This document shows positions 54,442-62,915 of a stretch of 64,000 bases of DNA, piece after piece. Under the pieces are notes generated by a model. It was not told where the DNA came from. It made no database searches and saw nothing but the letters and a program-made list of their open reading frames with translations. This DNA is from Edaphobacter sp. (lineage in GTDB: Bacteria > Acidobacteriota > Terriglobia > Terriglobales > Acidobacteriaceae). The stretch is from the NCBI RefSeq assembly GCF_028283685.1, contig NZ_JAPWKF010000007.1, positions 248,001-312,000 on the forward strand. The letters run 5' to 3'. Every line of letters begins with the position of its first letter. Position 1 is the first letter of the stretch. Position numbers and translations under genes: made by a program.

Positions 54442-55440
54442 TTATCTTGGTTTTGTGCTGCGATCCAGCACCATCGCATCGAAGCGATATCGCACATGAA
54501 AGCCCGATGCCTCATACAGCGTGACCGCAGGGCGATTCGACTCCGTGACCGTCAGTGTGATGGCGGCAAATCCCGCGCGATCGAGCTGCGTCATCGAGTG
54601 CGCCAGCAGCATCTGACCAAGCCCAAGTCCACGGGCCGTCGAACGCACGCACAGCTGGGTGATGTGCGCCACATCCGGCGCAACCCGGGAACACAGTAGC
54701 ATTCCCGCCAGCATGTTCCGGTTGCGATCCACCAGCAGCCAGCTCTGGTTGGGATCGAAGACGCCGCATCCGGGAAAACGGACGATATTGTGCAGGAAAC
54801 GCAGCGAACCGTGCAGCGAGCAGTACTGATCGTTGATGCGCGCATCGATGTGGCCGGCATAGGCGTCGTGGATCAACTCGGCCGCCGCCTGATAGTAGCT
54901 CGAAGACCAGGAGACCACTTCCAGCCCCGGCGGCAGCTCCTTCAGTTCCACCGCAGCAGGACGCTGTGCAAGATCACACTCCATAAAGAGCCGCAGGTGC
55001 TGCATGAAACCGGCCTCTAGAAATGCCTCTTCGAGGGCGCCGGTATCGTAGAGCAGCAGCTGCGACTCAACGCGATCGACATTCGGCGAGTTTTCGACCA
55101 GCTCCAGCAGGTGACGCAGCAGCAGCTGTGTCACAGCAAGGTTTGACGCGCCGTCTTTCGTCACCGCATAGGCATCGCCGACAACCGCCTTTTGCCCCTC
55201 GTAGACGCAGAAGGTATAGCCGCAGATGCGGCCGTGATCGAGCGCGACAAATCCTGGCAGGATGCGGGAATCGAGATATTGCAGAAGAAGTTCGGTCGAA
55301 CTGCGATAGTCCCAGCGGAGGCGGTTCTCCCAAAGCCGCGCCTCCGCCTCGAGCAGAGGACGCAGCTGACGTGCGGAAAAATGCCGCAGATCCAGAACTT
55401 CGATTTGTGTCGCGACAGTCATCGACTCGACCGCCGACAT
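54442..55440 (-). CDS. GNAT family N-acetyltransferase, double domain
   Basis: A 332-residue protein whose length and layout suggest two GNAT folds in tandem. The second one (about 175-325) has the acetyl-CoA motif RSTARGLGLGQMLLAHSM and the closing VTLYEASGFHVRYRFD; the first (about 20-165) is degenerate. The acceptor is unknown. Cytoplasmic. Start ATG at 55440; a methionine at residue 7 is an alternative. It lies downstream of the GT39 gene on the minus strand. Confidence 0.83.
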   Translation of the reverse strand: MSAVESMTVATQIEVLDLRHFSARQLRPLLEAEARLWENRLRWDYRSSTELLLQYLDSRILPGFVALDHGRICGYTFCVYEGQKAVVGDAYAVTKDGASNLAVTQLLLRHLLELVENSPNVDRVESQLLLYDTGALEEAFLEAGFMQHLRLFMECDLAQRPAAVELKELPPGLEVVSWSSSYYQAAAELIHDAYAGHIDARINDQYCSLHGSLRFLHNIVRFPGCGVFDPNQSWLLVDRNRNMLAGMLLCSRVAPDVAHITQLCVRSTARGLGLGQMLLAHSMTQLDRAGFAAITLTVTESNRPAVTLYEASGFHVRYRFDAMVLDRSTKPR

Positions 55441-55536
55441 TCAGCTCGAACGGTATGGCTAGAGCTTATCGAAAATTCCGATACGGGCGCATGCGAATCT
55501 CGAGTTGGACTCTTTCTGATCAGCCACTTCCCCGCT

Positions 55537-57351
55537 TTAGTGCCGGGCCTCGACCCGGTAGACCTGGAGTCCCTGCGGGTCGTACAGAAAGAGCGACTTG
55601 TAAACCCGGCCAGCCAGATAGCGATCCAGATCCGCCGTATCGCTGGCGCGGATGACCAGCAGATGCACGCCCTCCGGAACACCGTCCGTGGCGTAGTGCA
55701 GCATGGGCTCATCGCGGTAGAAGGCAAGGCCGTAGTCGATATCGCGGCGTACGGACTCGACCGCGACCAGCTTCACATCCGGAGCGGCCTGCGCGATCTG
55801 CCGCGCCAGCGGGCGCGCCGAATAATTGAGGTCGAGATCGCGGCCATGGAAACCCAGCAGGAAGATCAGCATCACCAGCACAGGAATCAGGGTCGCCCTG
55901 GTCAGCTGTGGAATGCCCCACTTCCGGACGATCAGCCACACCATGGCGGCCAGTGCGAGCGCCGACGCCGTCGCCGTCAGCAGCCAGCCGGTCGAGGGCA
56001 CCAACGTCTCGTATTTCATATGCTGGGGCGAAAGCGTCAGCACAAAGACCAGCACGGCGCAGAGAGCGGCATGCGACCAGAGCAGCCAGCGTGGCAGGCC
56101 GGTGCGCCGTGTACGGTTCAGGTAATCCGCCGAAAGGATCGTTAGAGGAGGAATGGAAGGAAGGATGTAACCAGGCAGTTTGGAGCCGGAGCAGGAGAAG
56201 AAGAGTATGGGAAACAACGCCCAGAGGACGAGAAACTCCGGGAAGGCATCTCCGGCACGGGTGTGGCCGAGATAGCGCGTCGGATTATGCCGCACCTTCC
56301 ACTCGGCAATCGACACCTCGATGGAGTCGATCAGGGCGCGAATGCCAATGATCGTCCAGGGCATCAACGCCAGAAGCAGCACGGCTCCGTAGTACCAGAA
56401 TGGCTGATGGTGCTGGTATCGGTTGGTGGTAAACCGTTCCAGATTGTGTTCCGTAATGAAGACCCGGAAGAAGCTCGGGTTGTAGTGCTGCACCGCGATA
56501 AACCACGGCAGGACCATGGCAAGGTAGAGCAGCACGCCGGGTAGCCAGATAGTGCGCCGCAGCAACGACCACTCGCGACGCAGACCGGCAAAGAGAGTAA
56601 TGATGACCAACGCCAGGAACGGAGCGACCGGCCCCTTCGCCAGCGTGGCCGCAGCTCCGAAGAAATAGAGGTCGAAGAGCCAGAACTTCTTGCCTGTTTC
56701 GTACCAGGCATACCAGCCCAGCATGCCGATCGAGAACGGCGCTGCCAGCTGCATATCGGTCGAGGCGCCGCGCGCGAAGCTGACGATGCCAACGCAGGAA
56801 GCCGTAATCAGCGCCGCGTCCAGGTGCCCTCCTGGTCGGAATCGCCGCATATGGAGGTAGATCAGGACGATCAGCGCGAAGGCGACCGAAGACGAAGGCA
56901 GGCGCGCCGACCAGTCGGAGATGCCAAACTCCTTGAAGAAGCCCATGGCACGCCAGTAATAAAGCGCTGGCTTCTCCAGCCAGGGCTGACCGTACAGGAT
57001 CGGGGTCACCGTGCCGCCGGCGAGGCAGTGATAGGAGGCCTCGAGATCGTTCCAGCGCAGGCTGCGCGGGATGATCTTCGCCTTGGCAACATGGCAGGCC
57101 TCGTTGTGCGCCTGCAGCATCTCGCGGGCGACCTGGGCATAGCGTGGCTCGTCCGCTCCAACGAGGCCGAGCTGGTCTCCTCCGAACGATGGCACCAAGC
57201 CGAAAAGCAAAAGAAATCCGCTGACCAGGATCAGCAGCATGACCTCGCGGGCGGCGATAGCGTCAGGGTTGCGCCAAAGCTGTCGCCAGGTTGCTTCCGG
57301 TGCATGCTGCTGCGTCTCGCCGACCTCGGCGGATTTTGCAAATTCAGTCAT
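55537..57351 (-). CDS. GT39-family glycosyltransferase (ArnT-like)
   Basis: A 604-residue integral-membrane glycosyltransferase resembling ArnT. The N-terminal loop has the catalytic acidic residues in GADEPRYAQVAREML, followed by a roughly 35-residue insert with two cysteines before QPWLEKPALYYW, the conserved substrate loop. About twelve membrane segments and a soluble C-terminal domain (from about 490, VESVRRDIDYGLAFYRDEP) complete it. It would transfer a sugar from a polyprenyl carrier to lipid A or another envelope lipid. Second GT39 in the window. It ends the nrnA-containing minus-strand run. Confidence 0.87.
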   Translation of the reverse strand: MTEFAKSAEVGETQQHAPEATWRQLWRNPDAIAAREVMLLILVSGFLLLFGLVPSFGGDQLGLVGADEPRYAQVAREMLQAHNEACHVAKAKIIPRSLRWNDLEASYHCLAGGTVTPILYGQPWLEKPALYYWRAMGFFKEFGISDWSARLPSSSVAFALIVLIYLHMRRFRPGGHLDAALITASCVGIVSFARGASTDMQLAAPFSIGMLGWYAWYETGKKFWLFDLYFFGAAATLAKGPVAPFLALVIITLFAGLRREWSLLRRTIWLPGVLLYLAMVLPWFIAVQHYNPSFFRVFITEHNLERFTTNRYQHHQPFWYYGAVLLLALMPWTIIGIRALIDSIEVSIAEWKVRHNPTRYLGHTRAGDAFPEFLVLWALFPILFFSCSGSKLPGYILPSIPPLTILSADYLNRTRRTGLPRWLLWSHAALCAVLVFVLTLSPQHMKYETLVPSTGWLLTATASALALAAMVWLIVRKWGIPQLTRATLIPVLVMLIFLLGFHGRDLDLNYSARPLARQIAQAAPDVKLVAVESVRRDIDYGLAFYRDEPMLHYATDGVPEGVHLLVIRASDTADLDRYLAGRVYKSLFLYDPQGLQVYRVEARH

Positions 57352-57375
57352 TTCTCGTTCTTGAACCAGACCAGA

Positions 57376-58347
57376 TTAACAGAGTCCCATTTTCAATTCA
57401 TGAAGGACCTTCTCCGTCGCAACGGATAGAGGACCATCAAGCGTGCAACCGCTGGCGGCTCGGTGCCCGCCACCGCCGAAATGCTCAGCCACCTGAGCCA
57501 CATCGATCTTGCCCTTGCTGCGAATGCTCAGGCGGTACGTATCGACCTCGGGAAGCTGCCTCAAAAAGACAGCGGATTCAACGCCCGCGATCGAGATGAG
57601 GTAATTGACGACGCCCTCACAGTCCTCAGCTCCAGCTCCGGCACGGACCATATCCTCCGTCGTCACCCAACTCCAGGCCAGAGGACCATCGGTATGCATG
57701 TTCGACAGGGCTGTCCCGAGGAGGCGAATTTTGCTCTCGGGGTTGGAGAAGTAGATATCCCGCGCGATCAGGCTCGGGTCGGCGCCGTGAGCGGCAAGAT
57801 CGTGCGCGATGGCGAAGGTGTCCGCGCTTGTGCTGGGGTACGTGAAGGAGCCGGTATCGGAGAGAATCGCGGTGTAGAGACAGGTCGCCATGGAGGGAGT
57901 GATCTCGACCTGAGCACCGCGGGCAAGGCGATAAACCATCTCGGCGACGGCGCAGGCGTTCTCGTCGATCCAGTTGACGCTGGCGAACTCCCGGCCGCTG
58001 GCGTGGTGATCAATATTGATCAACATACGGCCGTCGAGGCCCTGAAGACCGGTGCGCGGGATGCCGTCGCACTCCATAACGATGACGGGAACGCTGAGGT
58101 CGGGCTCTATCTCACGAACATCCGGGGCCTGGAGGATGGCATCGACGTTGGGCAGGCTGCGGTAGATCGCAGGAATCTCGTCGCACAGAATCATGCGGAC
58201 TTCGACGCCGAGCTTTCCGAGGATCTCGGAGATGGCAAGAACAGAGCCGATCGCATCGCCATCAGGGCGTGCGTGCGAGGTGACGATAAAACGCGGATGG
58301 GAGCGAAAGGCCTCGAGAAGCGCCCGAATGGAGGTCTCGGCGCTCAT
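57376..58347 (-). CDS. nrnA: Bifunctional oligoribonuclease / PAP phosphatase
   Basis: A 323-residue DHH-DHHA1 phosphoesterase. The motifs SHARPDGDAIGSVLA, NIDHHASGREF (the DHH signature) and the C-terminal GGGGHRAASGC are all present. NrnA degrades short oligoribonucleotides and 3'-phosphoadenosine 5'-phosphate. It starts two bases after rbfA, so the two are translationally linked. In many bacteria nrnA follows rbfA in the nusA-infB operon; here the pair is on the opposite strand from rimP-nusA. Confidence 0.93.
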   Translation of the reverse strand: MSAETSIRALLEAFRSHPRFIVTSHARPDGDAIGSVLAISEILGKLGVEVRMILCDEIPAIYRSLPNVDAILQAPDVREIEPDLSVPVIVMECDGIPRTGLQGLDGRMLINIDHHASGREFASVNWIDENACAVAEMVYRLARGAQVEITPSMATCLYTAILSDTGSFTYPSTSADTFAIAHDLAAHGADPSLIARDIYFSNPESKIRLLGTALSNMHTDGPLAWSWVTTEDMVRAGAGAEDCEGVVNYLISIAGVESAVFLRQLPEVDTYRLSIRSKGKIDVAQVAEHFGGGGHRAASGCTLDGPLSVATEKVLHELKMGLC

Positions 58348-58349
58348 GG

Positions 58350-58745
58350 TCAGGGGGTGGCCTCCGTGGGGATCCCTATTTTTTTCCCACGCTTACGCAT
58401 GCGCTCGAAGAGCTCATCCATACGTCCCGTCATGCGCTCGGAACGATCGATCGCGAAGGTCAGCTCGGGCACATGGCGGACCCCCATACGGTCGCGGAGC
58501 TGCGATCGTATGTAGGCACGCGCGGTCATCAGACCAGCCAGCGTAGACTCTTCTTCGGCTTCGGAGCCGTAGACCGCCACGTAGATTCTTGCGGACTTAC
58601 CGCCGGGTGCCAGGACGACATCGGTGACATAGCTGGGCGCGATGCGAGGGTCAGAGAGCTCGCCTTCCAGCATGGCTCCAATCTCCTCCGTAAAGGTGTT
58701 TGCAACTCGGCTGCGGTGGTACGCTCTCGCTCTTTGTTCGGGCAT
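58350..58745 (-). CDS. rbfA: Ribosome-binding factor A
   Basis: A 131-residue KH-like protein that aids maturation of the 30S subunit and 16S rRNA 5' processing. The N-terminal ARAYHRSRVANTFTEEIGAML, central APSYVTDVVLAPGGKSARIYVAVYG (shown here in parts) and LRDRMGVRHVPELTF are family hallmarks. It is between DUF503 (81 bp upstream) and nrnA (2 bp downstream). Confidence 0.94.
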   Translation of the reverse strand: MPEQRARAYHRSRVANTFTEEIGAMLEGELSDPRIAPSYVTDVVLAPGGKSARIYVAVYGSEAEEESTLAGLMTARAYIRSQLRDRMGVRHVPELTFAIDRSERMTGRMDELFERMRKRGKKIGIPTEATP

Positions 58746-58826
58746 GTTATTTAGGCCTAGTAAACGCTTGAGGATATCAAAATCCGGCAGAACGTCCTAA
58801 TTTCCAGCCGGTGGAGGATGTAGTCG

Positions 58827-59141
58827 TTAGACGATCTCTTCCCGCTCCTCGCCCAGCATCTCGGCCCAGGAATCGAGGATCTGCGCTCCCAGGCCATTGG
58901 CGATGCGGTGAGCAGCTTGATCTATCTCTCGAAGTTGTCCGGATAAATAACTGGTGGAATTGGAGATCGCTACGATGCCTATCGTCGCTCGATTCCAGAC
59001 TTCGGCGCGGTCCAGCTCCGCGATGGAGAGATTGAAGGCGTGACGCAGGCGATCCTTGATGGAGCGGACGACCTGGCGGCGGTCCTTGAGCGATTGCGCG
59101 TGCGGGATTTCGATCTCGAGGGTCAGGCTGGCGATGGGCAT
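58827..59141 (-). CDS. DUF503 family protein
   Basis: A 104-residue protein of the DUF503 family, which usually accompanies infB/rbfA and is of unknown role. Features are the beta-strand start MPIASLTLEIEIPHAQSL, KDRRQVVRSIKDRL and the IGIVAISNSTSYLSGQL region. It is followed by rbfA on the same strand. A run of G lies just upstream of the ATG and serves as the ribosome binding site. Confidence 0.9.
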   Translation of the reverse strand: MPIASLTLEIEIPHAQSLKDRRQVVRSIKDRLRHAFNLSIAELDRAEVWNRATIGIVAISNSTSYLSGQLREIDQAAHRIANGLGAQILDSWAEMLGEEREEIV

Positions 59142-59520
59142 GGGTCCCCCCCATACTTTTTACGCAAAGTCTTCAAATCATTCGACTTACCGAGGCAGGT
59201 TTTTGCAAAATATTCATTCGCGGACAGTTACGGCTAAATTCTTGATTCTATTTGGGATACGCGAGTTGGCGATTCGATTTCGTGACTGGTTTCGTCCCCT
59301 GTTTTAAGTATAGCGAATAGGCGGAATGAACATGCCACGGCTAATTCATTGCAAACAATACGCTTAGCTCACATGGAGGGTTGACAGGTTTTTTGGCACA
59401 AGCACTGTTGCCGGGAAAGATAAAAGGGCGCTGCGATTATCGCAGCGCCCCTGTTTGAAGAGTCCCTTAGTCGTTGCTTCCCTGCTTGTCCGACGCCATG
59501 ACTCGACGTGTCCAACCGGA
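59142..59520. other. Intergenic region downstream of guaB
   Basis: About 380 bases. The right end contains the guaB terminator (59426-59450); the left end must contain the promoter for the DUF503-rbfA-nrnA operon. I see no gene or other structured element. Confidence 0.4.
59426..59450 (-). terminator. guaB intrinsic terminator
   Basis: A perfect 11-bp stem (GGGCGCTGCGA/TCGCAGCGCCC) with a three-base loop is followed on the minus strand by TTTTA, about 70 bases beyond the guaB stop. Confidence 0.85.
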
Positions 59521-61044
59521 CTACTCGACGTGATAGTTGGGGGCTTCGCGGGTGATGATGACGTCGTGGACGTGGCTCTCGCGCAGGCCTGCGCCCGAGA
59601 TGCGGATGAAGCGGGCGTTCTGCTGCAGCTCAGGGATGGAGGAGCAACCGAGGTAGCCCATGCCGGAGCGGAGGCCGCCGACCATCTGGTAGACGACGTC
59701 CTGCAACGGCCCGCGATGCGGGACGCGGCCTTCGATGCCCTCGGGGACGAACTTGGCGAGGCGGTTGGAGGAGGCGTTTTCGCGAGCGGTGAGCGAGGTG
59801 CGTTCCTGGTTTGCCTCGGAGATATCGTCCTTGCCCTGGAAGTATCGTTCGCCCGAACCCTGAGCCATGGCGGAGAGTGAGCCCATACCGCGGTAGGACT
59901 TGAAGGACCGGCCCTGGTAGAGGATGGTCTCGCCGGGCGACTCGTCGACGCCGGCGAAGAGCGAACCCATCATGACGACGGAGGCGCCTGCGGCGATGGC
60001 CTTGGTGACGTCGCCGGAGTACTTGATGCCGCCGTCGGCGATGATGGGGATTCCTGTCTCCTGCCCGGCGCGGAAGGCCTCGGAGATGGCGGTGATCTGG
60101 GGCATGCCTGCTCCGGTGACCATGCGGGTGGTGCAGATGGAGCCGGGACCGATGCCGACCTTGACGGCGTCGGCGCCAGCCTTCATGAGGGCGAGGGCGC
60201 CTTCGTAGGTGGCGATGTTTCCGGCGAGGAGGTCGATCTCGGGGAAGCGGGCCTTGCACTCGCGGACGGCTTCGAGCACTCGCGAGGAGTGGCCGTGGGC
60301 GGAGTCGATGGCCAGAGCGTCGACGCGGGCGCGGACGAGCTCTGCGGCGCGCTCGAGGAAGTCACCTGTGGCGCCGATGGCTCCGGCGACGCGGAGGCGG
60401 CCCTGGGAGTCCTTGCAGGCGTTGGGGTACTTGAGCTTCTTCTGGATGTCCTTGACGGTGATGAGGCCCTTGAGCTCGTACTCGTCGTTGACGACGAGGA
60501 GCTTTTCGACGCGGTGCTTGTGGAGGATCTGCTCCGCCTGCTCGAGGGTGGTGCCGACGGCGACGGTGATGAGGTTTTCCTTGGTCATCACATCGGAGAT
60601 GGGGATGTCGGTGCGGGAGACGAAGCGGAGGTCGCGGTTGGTGAGGATGCCGACGAGCTTCTTGTTCTTGGTGACGGGAACGCCGGAGATCTTGTAGCGA
60701 CGCATGACCTCGAGGGCAGCGGCGATGGGCATCTCGGGGGCGATGGTGACGGGGTCGACGATCATGCCGGACTCGGAGCGCTTGACCTTGTCGATCTCAC
60801 CGGCCTGCTGCTCGATGGTGAGGTTGCGGTGGACGACGCCCATGCCGCCCTGCTGCGCCATGGCGATGGCGAGGCGTGACTCGGTGACGGTGTCCATGGC
60901 AGCCGAGAGCAGGGGCGTGTTGAGGGTGATGTTCCGCGTCAGCTGGGTCTGCGTGGAGACCTGGGTCGGGATGACTTCGCTGTAGGCAGGTACGAGGAGG
61001 ACGTCGTCGAAGGTGAGCGCTTCGGGAACCGGGAGATTGATCAT
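59521..61044 (-). CDS. guaB: Inosine-5'-monophosphate dehydrogenase
   Basis: A 507-residue IMPDH, which oxidises IMP to XMP in guanine nucleotide synthesis. A TIM barrel ([17 protein letters not shown] at the start) is interrupted by two CBS domains (about residues 95-210). The catalytic cysteine is in [15 protein letters not shown], the phosphate site in [10 protein letters not shown], and the flap region [10 protein letters not shown] is followed by [12 protein letters not shown]. The ATG at 61044 has AGAAGG upstream. Typical length for the family. Confidence 0.97.
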   Translation of the reverse strand: MINLPVPEALTFDDVLLVPAYSEVIPTQVSTQTQLTRNITLNTPLLSAAMDTVTESRLAIAMAQQGGMGVVHRNLTIEQQAGEIDKVKRSESGMIVDPVTIAPEMPIAAALEVMRRYKISGVPVTKNKKLVGILTNRDLRFVSRTDIPISDVMTKENLITVAVGTTLEQAEQILHKHRVEKLLVVNDEYELKGLITVKDIQKKLKYPNACKDSQGRLRVAGAIGATGDFLERAAELVRARVDALAIDSAHGHSSRVLEAVRECKARFPEIDLLAGNIATYEGALALMKAGADAVKVGIGPGSICTTRMVTGAGMPQITAISEAFRAGQETGIPIIADGGIKYSGDVTKAIAAGASVVMMGSLFAGVDESPGETILYQGRSFKSYRGMGSLSAMAQGSGERYFQGKDDISEANQERTSLTARENASSNRLAKFVPEGIEGRVPHRGPLQDVVYQMVGGLRSGMGYLGCSSIPELQQNARFIRISGAGLRESHVHDVIITREAPNYHVE

Positions 61045-61220
61045 GTGCCTTCTGGGTCCGCTGGCGGGCCTCGCAGGAGGCGCCTCTGGCCGTTGGAATT
61101 TAATGTTTGATTGTACGGGGTAGGCGGAGGATGCAGCAAGAATCGCTGATTGCAGCGAGGTGAATTACCGCTGGCGCAGTGGGCTTTGCGGCGCTACGAG
61201 CGAGAACTTCCCGGGAATCT

Positions 61221-61523
61221 TCAGGAAAGGGAGGAGAGCCGGGGCGGATAGTCCTTGTTGCGGTTGCGGGCGATGCGCTCGAGCGCGAAGAAGTAGGCCC
61301 AGAGGTAGGGCAGCATGGCGAGGCTGCCCTTGGCCAGCTCGGAGAGCAGAGGAGGCAAGCTCAGGGGCTGGTGGGAGAGGTGCATCAGCTGCGAGGCCAG
61401 CCAGGCGGAGGCCGGGGCGGCGATGGCGGTCATGATGACTCCCGCGATGGCCGCCTGGCGCGTGGCCTGCCACCACGCGGTGTCTTTCCAGGTAAGGATG
61501 GGGCGCTGGCGGGGGATGTCCAT
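61221..61523 (-). CDS. Small membrane protein, hypothetical
   Basis: A 100-residue protein with two predicted membrane segments (about residues 23-45, AAIAGVIMTAIAAPASAWLA, and 65-83, LAMLPYLWAYFFALERIA) and a basic C-terminus. I do not recognise a family. The ATG at 61523 has GGAGG upstream. Reading the same frame further upstream, to 61817, adds low-complexity sequence without protein character. It is a single-gene unit upstream of guaB. Confidence 0.65.
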   Translation of the reverse strand: MDIPRQRPILTWKDTAWWQATRQAAIAGVIMTAIAAPASAWLASQLMHLSHQPLSLPPLLSELAKGSLAMLPYLWAYFFALERIARNRNKDYPPRLSSLS

Positions 61524-61689
61524 GTGCGGCCTCCGAAACGGTCTTCCATTGTGAGACAGATGCAGGTGGAGTGCCAGAGAAATCCCGGCTTTTGGGCGGA
61601 TTGTCATGGGGTGTGGTGTCCGGGAGTGGATTTTGTGTCCGGTTGTGGGCGCTTTTGTGGGGGGGTGCTTGTGCCTGAGAGAGACCTCT

Positions 61690-61880
61690 GCGGTAGAGAA
61701 GCAGGTCCCTCCACTTCGGTCGGGATGACGGTGGGTCGGGGATAACTGTTCGGCTGGGATAACCGTGGGGAAAGTAAAGACTAGAAGCGGATCGCGCTTT
61801 TCGCGCGATTGTCCCACTCATGCGATGGAACTGCATGAATGGGGCACCCGGCACCCGGCATGCGGGGTGCCACTGTAATC
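61690..61880. repeat. Putative dispersed intergenic repeat with hairpins
   Basis: This stretch holds two GGGATAAC copies (about 61738 and 61757), a 7-bp stem ATCGCGC...GCGCGAT (61791-61809) and a 7-bp stem GGCACCC...GGGTGCC (61850-61871) with an adjacent tandem GCACCCG. The part CACTTCGGTCGGGATGAC resembles intergenic repeats I recall from acidobacterial genomes; only one copy is in this window, so its dispersed nature is unproven here. Confidence 0.4.
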
Positions 61881-62104
61881 TGCATCTGCGGATTTCTGAT
61901 CGTAGGCAGAGAATGCGAGTGGCCGCAAATGCAAGCGGGTATTGGCTGCGGCGGCGATCGCAGGGGCATTTGACTGAGCAGGCAGGGGCTCTGGCGGAGG
62001 CTGGTTTGAATCGCCAGGGATATCGATGTATCATTTGGTTTGCAGCGTTTTTTCCGTTGTCTGCAAGTGGCCGTGAACTTACCGGCAAAAAGACGGAAGA
62101 GATG

Positions 62105-62126
62105 AGTGGGCTAAAGCCCACTTTTT
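62105..62126 (+). terminator. Terminator/attenuator hairpin in the rimP leader
   Basis: AGTGGGCT-AA-AGCCCACT followed by TTTTTATTT makes a strong intrinsic terminator 70 bases upstream of the rimP ATG and on the same strand. With no gene directly upstream to terminate, it probably attenuates rimP-nusA transcription, as leader terminators do in other rimP-nusA operons. Confidence 0.6.
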
Positions 62127-62195
62127 ATTTGCTCTGAAATTGGTCTCCGGCGCGGGTCGCCGAAGGGCGCAACACAGGCAACAGGGACGAGAGTT

Positions 62196-62810
62196 ATGGC
62201 GCTGAATCTGGACACAATACGGGCGACGGCGGAGCGGGTGGCGGCTTCGTATCATCTGGACGTCGTGGACCTGGAGGTCCAGGGAGGCGGGAAGTTTCGC
62301 ACGCTGCGCATCTTTATTGAGAAGAATGCGGAGGAGCGGGCGAAGCTGACGGAGAAGATCAAAGCGGCGGCTGAGGCTGCTGCTGCAGGCGGTGAAGCCG
62401 ATCCGGAGCTGACCGTGCCCAAGGGCGTGGCGGTGGAGACGCTCTCCGGCGTGACGCATGAGGACTGCTCGGCGTTTGCGCAGGACTTCGGTACGGTTCT
62501 GGACGTGGAAGACCTGATGCCGGGAGCCGAATATACGCTGGAGGTCTCGTCACCGGGCATTGAGCGGAAGCTGTATCGCCCGGAAGACTACACCCGGTTC
62601 ACGGGAAGTCTGGTGAAGCTTCAGACGTTCACTCCGGTGAATGACAACCGGCATTGGCAGGGCCGGCTGACGGCGGTTGCCGATGGCGTGGTGACACTGG
62701 ACCTGTCGGCGGTAAAGCAAAAGGGCAAGGCAAAGAAGGCCGTAACGGCGCCGGTGGTGGAGATTCCGCTGGCGAATATTGAAAAGGCTCAACTGGTGGC
62801 GGAGTTCTAA
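62196..62810 (+). CDS. rimP: Ribosome maturation factor RimP
   Basis: A 204-residue RimP, needed for 30S maturation. The N-terminal alpha/beta domain has YHLDVVDLEVQGGGKFRTLRI, the SSPGIERKLYRPEDY motif is intact, and the C-terminal SH3-like domain ends with VEIPLANIEKAQLVAEF. It is longer than the usual 150-170 residues because of an inserted Ala/Glu-rich segment (about residues 48-75) between the first strand pair and the conserved C-SAF region. It precedes nusA by 105 bp. Confidence 0.92.
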   Translation: MALNLDTIRATAERVAASYHLDVVDLEVQGGGKFRTLRIFIEKNAEERAKLTEKIKAAAEAAAAGGEADPELTVPKGVAVETLSGVTHEDCSAFAQDFGTVLDVEDLMPGAEYTLEVSSPGIERKLYRPEDYTRFTGSLVKLQTFTPVNDNRHWQGRLTAVADGVVTLDLSAVKQKGKAKKAVTAPVVEIPLANIEKAQLVAEF

Positions 62811-62915
62811 CCGCTCTCATGCATCCAACAGAGCTACCGGAATGATTCAACTCCGACGGGCGAGGCACCTGAGCCGTCCGCCGGACAAAGCGCAGATAGA
62901 GAAGGACGAACAACG

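Larger units (their letters stand above)
61524..62195. other. Non-coding region between the small membrane protein and rimP
   Basis: About 670 bases containing the repeat-like segment at 61690-61880 and the leader terminator at 62105. A frame at 61820-62137 on the plus strand has no ribosome binding site or recognisable content and I do not count it as a gene. Confidence 0.45.

Noticed and set aside
61165..62121. A 318-residue minus-strand frame overlapping the small membrane protein
   Set aside because: Out of frame with the GGAGG-preceded membrane protein and low-complexity (Pro/Arg/His).
61820..62137. A 105-residue plus-strand frame spanning the repeat-like segment and leader terminator
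   Set aside because: It reads through two hairpins and has no ribosome binding site.
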